From NCBI GenBank assembly GCA_023701285.1, contig JAMPXH010000028.1:1-39429 (forward strand): DNA of 39,429 bases, given 5' to 3'. This stretch comes from Candidatus Didemnitutus sp. GTDB taxonomy: Bacteria > Verrucomicrobiota > Verrucomicrobiia > Opitutales > Opitutaceae. The notes beneath the pieces were generated by a model that had not been told where the DNA came from, ran no database searches, and worked only from the letters and a program-made list of their open reading frames with translations. This document shows, in pieces, positions 24,878 through 33,500 of this stretch. A program made the position numbers and the translations under genes. Every line of letters starts with the position of its first letter. The first letter of the stretch is position 1.

Positions 24878-25578
24878 GCGCCGGCCTCCAGTTGGCGGAA
24901 TTGCTCCGCGGTGATCGGCCGGAATTTCACCCGGTCGCCTGCCTGCAGCAGTGTCGGCGGCGTGTTCTCCGGCCGGAACAGCCGCAGCGGCGTGCGGCCG
25001 AGGAGATTCCACCCGCCGGGCGTGGCGAGCGGGTAGATGCCTGTCTGCTCGCCCGCGATGCCGACCGTGCCGGCCGCGACTTGCATGCGCGGCCGGATGA
25101 TGCGTGGCGTCGCCAATTCCTTCGCCAAACCGAGGAGATACGGGAAGCCCGGAGCGAAACCGATGAGCGCGACCAGATATTCGGGCTTGGCGTGGCGACG
25201 CACGACCTCCTCGACGCTCAGCTTGGCGAGCCCGGCGATGCGCCCGAGATCGGGACCGAATTCGCCGCCGTAGCAGACCGGGATCTCCACCACGCGCGCG
25301 CCGCGCACGCTGGATTTGCCGGCCTTCTTGAGCCGTTGCGCCACCTGCCCCGTGAGCCAGACGACGGCATCGTCCGCCGGCGCCCCGGTCGCGATGAGCG
25401 CGGGCAAATCATAATAGACCGTCAGGGTGGTGTAGGCCGGGACCACTTCGACGACGCCGGGCAACGGCACCGCGGTGAGCGCCTCATCGGCGGCGCGCAC
25501 GCGGGCGAGCGTGCGCTCGTCGATCGTGTCCCCCAATTCGATTCGCAGGGCTGAATCGCCCAACGGCATGACTCGCAT
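24874..25578 (-). CDS. pxpB: 5-oxoprolinase subunit B (KipI/AHS1 family)
   Basis: 234 residues from ATG 25578 (MRVMPLGDSALRIE). ATG 25569 would also fit, while the open frame up to 25635 adds residues unlike the family. AHS1-type features are the PLGDSALRIELGD start, VVEVVPAYTTLTVYYD, VEIPVCYGGEFGPDL, LVALIGFAPGFPYLLGL, TPRIIRPRMQVAAGTVGIAGEQTGIYP and PGGWNLLGRTPLRLF. It is the first gene of the pyroglutamate run and is divergent from the lipoprotein gene across 139 bases, where its promoter must lie. Confidence 0.94.
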   Translation of the reverse strand: MRVMPLGDSALRIELGDTIDERTLARVRAADEALTAVPLPGVVEVVPAYTTLTVYYDLPALIATGAPADDAVVWLTGQVAQRLKKAGKSSVRGARVVEIPVCYGGEFGPDLGRIAGLAKLSVEEVVRRHAKPEYLVALIGFAPGFPYLLGLAKELATPRIIRPRMQVAAGTVGIAGEQTGIYPLATPGGWNLLGRTPLRLFRPENTPPTLLQAGDRVKFRPITAEQFRQLEAGA

Positions 25579-25717
25579 GCACGTAGCGGTAGTCCCCGCC
25601 GGACATTTCGCAGCAACAATCGGGAGCTTGTGCATTTTTTGCCAAAAGGTGGGCCCGCTCTGCGCGCGCGGCCGGTTCGTGTTGCCCTTTGGGAGGGATG
25701 GGATTCAAAAAGCGCGC

Positions 25718-26398
25718 ATGTCCCTCCGTTTATCCACGCAAACGCTGGTCGCATCCGCCCTCCTATTCCTTGCCGCCGGGTGCAAGGATCGCGACGTCGT
25801 CGTCTATCGCACGGCCAAGGAAGGCCCCGCGCCCTCCGCCACGGCCACGGCGCAGAAAATGCCGCCGCCTTCCACCGACAAGCTCCCTGACGGCCACCCG
25901 CCGATCGATGGCTCCGCGGCCCCCGCGGCGACCGCCCCGAATGGCTCGGCCATGGGCGCCCTCCCGGGCAGCGCGGTCGCGCAGGGCAACGCCCTGAAGT
26001 GGACCGCCCCCGCCCATTGGCAGACGAAAGCCGCCGGCTCCGTCCGCAAGGGCAGCTACGCCATCCCGGGCGAGAACGGCGCCGCCGGCGACTTGAGCAT
26101 CACGGCCTTCCCCGGCGATACCGGCGGCCTCCACGCCAACATCAACCGCTGGCGCGGCCAGGTCGGACTCGCTCCAGCCAGCAACGCCGAGATCGACCAA
26201 TCCGTGGAGCATCTCGATGTGAACGGCCTGCACGTCGACCTCGTCGAGATGGTCGGTCCGAGCGGCATCCGCCTCCTCGGAGCGATCGTGCCGCACCAGC
26301 AGGAGACTTGGTTCTTCAAGCTCACCGGACCGGACGCGCTCATCGCCGGCGAAAAGGCTGCGTTCCGCGCCTTTGTCCAGACGGTGCAGGTCCGCTGA
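25718..26398 (+). CDS. Predicted lipoprotein linked to cytochrome c maturation genes
   Basis: 226 residues from ATG 25718 with a lipobox LAAGC (Cys22), so it should be lipid-anchored in the periplasm. A Pro/Ala/Ser-rich flexible linker (about 30-90) leads to a globular domain (about 93-226). That domain begins LKWTAPAHWQ and continues GSYAIPGENGAAGDLSITAF, NINRWRGQVGL and IVPHQQETWFFKLTGP. I do not recognise a characterised family. It lies 43 bases before resB and reads into resB-ccsA, suggesting a role in haem or apocytochrome handling. There is no haem-binding CxxCH. Confidence 0.75.
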   Translation: MSLRLSTQTLVASALLFLAAGCKDRDVVVYRTAKEGPAPSATATAQKMPPPSTDKLPDGHPPIDGSAAPAATAPNGSAMGALPGSAVAQGNALKWTAPAHWQTKAAGSVRKGSYAIPGENGAAGDLSITAFPGDTGGLHANINRWRGQVGLAPASNAEIDQSVEHLDVNGLHVDLVEMVGPSGIRLLGAIVPHQQETWFFKLTGPDALIAGEKAAFRAFVQTVQVR

Positions 26399-26441
26399 AC
26401 CGGGCCTTCCCACCGCCCCCCACTCCCCCGCCCCTTCGTCC

Positions 26442-27623
26442 ATGAATCCCACGCTTCGCTCCTTTCGCGATTTCTTCGTCTCGCTGCAGCTCACGGTGGT
26501 GCTGTTGATCCTGTCCCTCGTGCTGGTGTTCGTCGCCACGCTCGACCAGGTGAACCTCGGCATCTGGGCCGTGCAGGAAAAGTATTTCCGCAGCTTCGCC
26601 GTGCTCTGGCAGGTGCCCGGTTCCAACGTCGCCCTGCCGGTCTTCCCCGGCGGCTACTTCATCGGCGGCCTGCTGCTGATCAACCTGATCGCGGCGCACA
26701 TCTACCGCTTCAAGTTCACCTGGAAAAAGTCCGGCATCCAGCTCGCGCACGCGGGCATCATCATCCTGCTGCTCGGCGAGCTCTTCACCGGACTGTGGCA
26801 ACAGGAGAGCTTCATGCGCATGGATGAGCGCGAGACGAAGCAATACTCGGAGAGCTTCCAAGACAACGAGCTGGTGTTCATCGATCACAGCAACCCCGAC
26901 TACAACGAAGTCGTCTCGCTGCCCGAAGCTCTCGTCGCCGACCAGAAGTCCGTCCAGCACCCGCGCCTGCCCTTCCAGGTCAACGTCCGCACCTACTTCC
27001 CCAACTCGAATCTCCAGATGCGCAACCAGGCGCCCGCTATGGGCGGCGCGCAGGCCACCGCCGGCATCGGCGCCCAGATCGCGCTCCTGCCGTTGCCGAT
27101 GACCTACAAGCAGAACGAGCGCAACATCCCCGGCGCGCTCGTCGAGATCGTCACTCCCGAAGGCAACCTCGGCGTCTGGCTCGCCTCGCAGATGCTCACC
27201 GCCCCGCAGACCTTCACCGCCGGCGGCAAGACTTGGGAAATCGCGTTCCGCCAGAAGCGCTACTACAAGCCCTTCACCCTCACGCTCCTGAAGTTCAGCC
27301 ACGACAAGTATCCCGGCACCGAGATCCCGAAGAACTTCTCCAGCCGCGTCCGCCTGCGCAGCGACGACGGCAACGAGGACCGCGAAGTCCTCATCTTCAT
27401 GAACAACCCGCTGCGTCACGGCGGCTACACGTTCTACCAAGCCGGCTTCGACAACAACGACACCACCACGATCCTCCAGGTCGTGCGCAACCCCAGCTGG
27501 CTCCTGCCCTACATCTCCTGCGTCATGATGTTCGCCGGCCTCACCATCCAGTTCGGCATCTCCTTCGCCGGCTTCATCCGGAAGCGCAGCGCGCAACAAG
27601 CCGCGACCGCCACCCAATCCTGA
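26442..27623 (+). CDS. resB: Cytochrome c biogenesis protein ResB
   Basis: 393 residues from ATG 26442. ResB is one half of the System II cytochrome c synthase that moves haem across the membrane and attaches it to CxxCH apoproteins. The topology fits: membrane segments at about 16-35, 70-90 and 101-118, a large periplasmic domain (about 119-350) and a last membrane segment near 355-380. Conserved features are the SLQLTVVLLILSLVLVFVATLDQ first helix, FPGGYFIGGLLLINLIAAH, MNNPLRHGGYTFYQAGFD and LPYISCVMMFAGL. It precedes ccsA by 19 bases. The multihaem cytochrome elsewhere in the window is an obvious client. Confidence 0.9.
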   Translation: MNPTLRSFRDFFVSLQLTVVLLILSLVLVFVATLDQVNLGIWAVQEKYFRSFAVLWQVPGSNVALPVFPGGYFIGGLLLINLIAAHIYRFKFTWKKSGIQLAHAGIIILLLGELFTGLWQQESFMRMDERETKQYSESFQDNELVFIDHSNPDYNEVVSLPEALVADQKSVQHPRLPFQVNVRTYFPNSNLQMRNQAPAMGGAQATAGIGAQIALLPLPMTYKQNERNIPGALVEIVTPEGNLGVWLASQMLTAPQTFTAGGKTWEIAFRQKRYYKPFTLTLLKFSHDKYPGTEIPKNFSSRVRLRSDDGNEDREVLIFMNNPLRHGGYTFYQAGFDNNDTTTILQVVRNPSWLLPYISCVMMFAGLTIQFGISFAGFIRKRSAQQAATATQS

Positions 27624-27642
27624 GCGCCCGATCCCCACGCCC

Positions 27643-29502
<1,860 letters not shown>

Positions 29503-29518
29503 GCCCCATCCCTTGCTG

Positions 29519-29534
29519 CCAGCCGCAAGGCTGG
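29519..29534 (+). repeat. GCAA-tetraloop hairpin after ccsA
   Basis: CCAGCC-GCAA-GGCTGG is a perfect 6-base stem with a GNRA tetraloop, beginning 17 bases after the ccsA stop. It may protect the operon mRNA 3' end together with the hairpin that follows. Confidence 0.6.
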
Positions 29535-29555
29535 TATTAGTTAAAACCCCAATAA

Positions 29556-29588
29556 GAGGCCCGCGGGCATGTCCTGCGGGCCTCATCG
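29556..29588 (+). terminator. Probable terminator of the lipoprotein-resB-ccsA operon
   Basis: GAGGCCCGC (29556-29564) pairs with GCGGGCCTC (29576-29584). Only a short T run (ATCGTTT) follows, so the stem is strong but the tract is weak. Confidence 0.6.
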
Positions 29589-29799
29589 TTTCCGGGTGAC
29601 GAGCTCCGCATATTCCGCCCGCGCGACCGTCACGACACGAGCGGGCAAAAATAATTTCCGCCGCCTGCCAGCTTTCTTCTGCTTGGACACAAGGGATTTG
29701 TCCGCGGGTGCGCGCCATTATGACAATTCGGTCCGAAAAAAAGTCTGGTCTCGCCCCACTCGTTCCGCCTTACATGACCACGCATCAGGAAAGGATCGA

Positions 29800-29956
29800 C
29801 AGAGCAATCTGAAGATTCTGCCAACCGGGTCTAGGAGTGATCACGGTGGTTTCGAGTGACGCAAGTCACCCGGATGTGCGAGTCGCAAGGCTCGAACAAA
29901 AAACTCCTCCGACAAGCGAAAAGCCGCCTGATGCCCTCAGGCGGCTTTCGTTTTTT
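29800..29956 (+). ncRNA. Candidate structured leader RNA or attenuator
   Basis: Four structured pieces follow each other. AATC-TGAA-GATT is near 29806. GTGAC-GCAA-GTCAC is at 29856-29869. CGAGTC-GCAA-GGCTCG is at 29879-29894. The last is a terminator at 29917-29956. TTCGAG (29851-29856) can alternatively pair with CTCGAA (29891-29896), which would break both tetraloop hairpins, so two exclusive folds exist. A small gene starts 55 bases after the terminator. This is the layout of a riboswitch or attenuator, or of a free-standing small RNA. I could not match it to a known class. Confidence 0.5.
29917..29956 (+). terminator. Strong intrinsic terminator upstream of the small arm-like gene
   Basis: GCCGCCTGA (29923-29931) pairs with TCAGGCGGC (29937-29945). 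CGAAA and TTTCG flanks extend the stem, and a tract TTTCGTTTTTT follows. It lies between the leader hairpins and the ATG at 30011. Confidence 0.93.
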
Positions 29957-30010
29957 GGAAAAACCCTGATGCGCGAACGATTAACCCAACCTGCTAACCG
30001 CTCACGCATC

Positions 30011-30259
30011 ATGTCCAACGTCATCAGCCTCCCCGCCCTCCGCCTCAACCCGGAGAATCCCAACCACCACTTGTGGAACAACAACGGCACGTGGTTCCTC
30101 CACTACACCGTGTATCCCACGCCGTTCACCAAGGAGCGCATCCGCCGCTCCCTCGGCACCAAGGACGTCAACGTCGCCCGTCAGCGGCGTGATTCGTTCT
30201 TCCAGCATTTGCTCGGACAGAGCGCCCAGACCCCGGCCCGACAGACCGCCGTTGCTTAG
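30011..30259 (+). CDS. Small protein resembling the arm-DNA-binding domain of tyrosine recombinases
   Basis: 82 residues from ATG 30011 (MSNVISLPALRLNPE). The centre, HLWNNNGTWFLHYTVYP then KERIRRSLGTKDVNVARQRRD, has the three-strand-plus-helix pattern of the arm-site or N-terminal domain of phage-type integrases: a W-x-x-x-Y/H strand pair, then R-x-S-L-G-T-x-D and A-x-x-x-R-D at the helix. The core-binding and catalytic domains are absent, and no integrase remnant follows. It is bracketed by terminators at 29917-29956 and 30297-30332 and has no ribosome-binding site. It could be an orphan DNA-binding protein or a decayed recombinase start; the clean ends favour the first. Confidence 0.6.
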   Translation: MSNVISLPALRLNPENPNHHLWNNNGTWFLHYTVYPTPFTKERIRRSLGTKDVNVARQRRDSFFQHLLGQSAQTPARQTAVA

Positions 30260-30296
30260 TCTACCCCACCCCAGCGCGCTACATACCCCGATAGAC

Positions 30297-30332
30297 AACA
30301 AACCCGCGCTCCACGGCGCGGGTTTTGTTTTG
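30297..30332 (+). terminator. Intrinsic terminator after the small arm-like gene
   Basis: AACCCGCGC (30301-30309) pairs with GCGCGGGTT (30316-30324), with further A/T pairing outside and the tract TTTTGTTTT. It starts 38 bases after the stop. Confidence 0.92.
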
Positions 30333-30394
30333 GACGGGAATGCGGTGGCTGGCCCGAGGTCCGACACCGCCTCCGCGGAGGCCAGCGCACCGAG

Positions 30395-30523
30395 CCTCAG
30401 CCGGACTCATGCAGTTGGACGCGATTCCCGACTGATGAGCTCCTAACAATGGGGTGGTCGCCGCTGTCCCAGCGGCGACAGGCGTCGGTAGGGACACCGA
30501 CGCCCACCTCCTGCATGATCCCA
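30395..30523 (-). repeat. Structured REP-like repeat, copy B
   Basis: This is the inverted copy of 3569-3697, with about nine mismatches in 129 bases and no gaps. Both hairpins and their complementary loops are preserved. Its outer hairpin (ATCCC at 30518-30522, GGGAT at 30530-30534) overlaps the final codons and stop of the Sel1/LysM gene (stop at 30526-30528), so the element sits exactly at that gene's 3' end and may act as its mRNA terminus. Confidence 0.85.
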
Positions 30524-30525
30524 GC

Positions 30526-33500
30526 TCAGGGGATGCGGAGGCGCTGGCCGACGCGTAACGAGTTGGCCCCTTCGAGCACATCCCGGTTGGCGTTGAAGAT
30601 GTCCTGCCAGCGGTTCGCCGTGCCGTAGTAACGCAAGCTGAGCCGCGAGAGCGAATCGCCGTCGCTCACGATGTGATAGCGGACCTCGGCCGCCGGACGG
30701 GCCGCCGGTTCGCTCGCCGGCGAGCTCGGACCTTGGGCGGCTCCGGCCGCGATGCCGGAAGCCGGCGTGCCCAAGCGGGCCGCCGCCGCGATCTGGTCGA
30801 GCGTGCCCTGCGCCTGCGTGAGCCGCGCCGCCAAGGCGGCGTTCTCCTGCCGCAACTGCGTGACGACCGCCTGGCGGTCACGCTCCAACACGCGGTTCGC
30901 GCTGGTGAGCGACTCGTTGCTGGCCTGCAAGCGTTCCAATTCCCGGCGCAACTGGGCCAGCTGTGTGCCGGCGCCTTCGCTCGCCTGCGCTGCCGACCGC
31001 TCGGTTTCGAGCCGGCGCGCCTCGGCCGCCTGCTGGGCCGCGGCGAGACGCGTCACCTCGTCCTTGAGCTGCGCGAGCTCCGTGCGCGCGTCGTCGCGCT
31101 CGCGCGTCAGGCGGTCGCGTTCCTGCACCAGGCCGGTGGCACCCGTGGATTGTTCCGCCAGATCGCGCTCGGCATCGGCCAGCCGGATGCGCAGCGCGGC
31201 CAATTCGTCCTGCGCCTGGCGGGCGGCGCCTTGCTGCGTGGCGGCGAGTTGGGCCGCCTCGGTCTGCTGGCGGCGCAGCTGTTCGATCTGCTGCTGCGCG
31301 GCGGCCAGCTGGCCGTCGAGCGCCTGGACGCGTTCGCCCAGCGTGCGATTCTCCTGCGCGACGCGGTCGCTCGCCGCCGTGCTGGCGCGCTCCGCGGCCG
31401 CGAGACGCGTGCTGAGAGTAGCGATCTGAGTGCGCAGTTCCTCGCCCTCGCGCTCGAGTTTCTCGTTTTCCTGCGTCAGCTCGGCCACGGCGCTCGTGTG
31501 CGAGCCCTCGGCCTTCTCGGCTTCCGTCAGCTGGCCGCGCAAGGCCTCGCGCTCGGCGGCGAAACGTTCGTTCTCCGCCACGAGGGCCTCGTTCTGCCGG
31601 CGCAGTTCGTTGCCCGCCGCGGTCAGGTCACGCACGCGCGCCTGCAATTGATCGAACTCCGTGCGGTTCGGACGGTCGTCGACCTCGCGGGCCGACAGCA
31701 GCGCACGGTTGGCGTCGCCGAGCGCCTTGCTGGTCTCGCGCGCCTTCTGCAGCTGTTCCGCCAGCGTGCTGATCTCGCGGGCGGCGGCGATACGGTCGTC
31801 CTGTAACGAGGCCTCGAGCTGGTTGACGCGATCCTGCAGCGTGCGGATCTCCATCTGGAAGGCGTCGGGCCGGGCCGCGCTCACGGCCTGCGCCTGTGCG
31901 GCCAGCGCTGCCTCGGCGGTTTTCTTAGCGTTGGCAAAATCCTGTTCGAGCTGCTCGTTGGCGTGGGTGAGCTCCGCGACCTGCGCGCGGAGTTTCTCCG
32001 CGGCATCGGTCGCGCCGGCCAGCTCGGCGCGCAGACGCGCGAGCGCCTGCTCATCCTCGGGCTGCCGGGTGCGAACCGTGACGGTGCGTGCCTCCTCGAC
32101 TTCACGCTCAAGCGCGGCGATCCGCGTCTGGGCGGCGACCAGCTGCGGTTGCAGGGCCTGCGCTTCGCTCAGGGCTTTCGTCCTGACCGCGAGCGCCTGC
32201 GTGGCCTCGGCCAGCTGACGCTCCAACTCAGTGACGCGGCCCAACCGCTCGCCGGCGGCGCCGGCTTGGATACGCAGACGCTCGATCTCACGGCGCGCGG
32301 TCTCATCGGACGCGCGGAAGGTGGTGGCCTGCTGTTCGGCCGCCGCCAACCGCTGTTGCAGGGTGCCGAGTGCCTGCTTCGCCTCGGCCGCCTCCGCGGC
32401 CGCCGTTTGCAGCCGCGCGTTCTCAGTCGTGAGTTCGGCCACGCGGGCCGCGGCGCGTTGTCCGCCGGCCTGCTCGTCGCGCAATCCGGCCAGCTGGCTC
32501 TGGAGCCCGTCGGCGTCGGCGCGGAGGCCGGCGATGGTGCGTTCGTGATTCTCCTTGGCCTCGAGGGCGGCGACGAGTTCGCGCTCCAGCTTCTCGATGC
32601 GGGCGACATCGCGCGTGCTGCTCCCAGCCCGGGCACGCAAGGTGGCGAGCTCACGCTGGGCCGCGTCCGCGGTCTCGCGCTGGGTGACCACCGCCTGCTC
32701 GGCGGCGGTCAGGCGCTGCTGCAACGCGGCGACTTCCTGACGGGCAGCGGCAGATGCCTCGGCGGCCTGCTGCTCCAGCGCAGCGATGCGCGCGCGGGCG
32801 TCGGCGAGGGCGCGCGGATCGGGCGCGGACGCCTTCAGGCGGTCGTTCTCGGCGGAAAGTTCCTGCAGGCGGGCGGCGAGTGCGGGCACCTGCGCGGCCT
32901 CGCGGCGCCAGGCCGCGCCCTGCTCCTGCAACGTGGCGAGCTGCTGCTCCAAGGCGGTCTTCGCGGCGGTGAGCTGCGTGAGCGCAGCCTCGCGTTCGGT
33001 GGCGGTGCGAGTCACCTCAGTCAGCTGCCGCTCCACTTGCTGCAAGCGCTCGGTTTGCGGAGCGGATGCGGTCGCCAGGCGGCGCAGCTCCTCCATCTCG
33101 CGGCGGGCGGCGGCCGCATCGGCGCGCAGCGCGGCCGCTTCCTGCTCGGTGCCGGTCAACCGCGTCTGCAAAGCAGCGAGACTGGCCTGCGCCTCCGTCA
33201 GCTCCGTCGTGGTGCGCTGCAGCAACCGGCGGCCTTCCTCGCCGCTGGCGGCGGCGGCAACCGCGGCCGCCCGGGCCGTCTCGGTCGCAGTGAGTTTCTC
33301 CTGCAAGGTCGTGAGCGCGCCTTCGCGCAGGCCGAGCGTGGTGCGCAACTCCGCGAGCTGCTGGCGCAGGGCATCGACCTCGGAGCCGCCGCTGCGGGCC
33401 GAGTCGCGCACCTGCGCGAGTTCGGCTTCCAGGGCGGTGGCGCGCTGGCGCTCGGTCTCGAGCGAGGCGCGGACGGATTGGAATTCGCGGCGCAGTTCCA

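Larger units (their letters stand above)
29503..30010. other. Structured non-coding region after ccsA
   Basis: 508 bases without a credible gene. It holds two hairpins just after ccsA (29519-29534 and 29556-29584), an AT-richer stretch (about 29640-29760) that could carry a promoter, and a leader-like region with twin tetraloop hairpins and an attenuator-type terminator (29800-29956). Those pieces are listed separately. A possible -35 TTGTCC (29698) with TATGAC (29719) has a 15-base spacer and is not convincing. Confidence 0.6.

Noticed and set aside
29698-29724. Sigma-70 type promoter TTGTCC/TATGAC
   Set aside because: The spacer is only 15 bases and both boxes are weak; not enough to call.
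29569-29859. A 96-codon plus-strand frame in the post-ccsA region
   Set aside because: No domain, biased composition, and it runs from inside the terminator stem into the structured leader.
29845-29896. c-di-GMP-I riboswitch
   Set aside because: GACGCAAG and a nearby CCGG are reminiscent, but the required upstream GGCAAACC-like segment and the third helix layout are missing; left as an unclassified leader.
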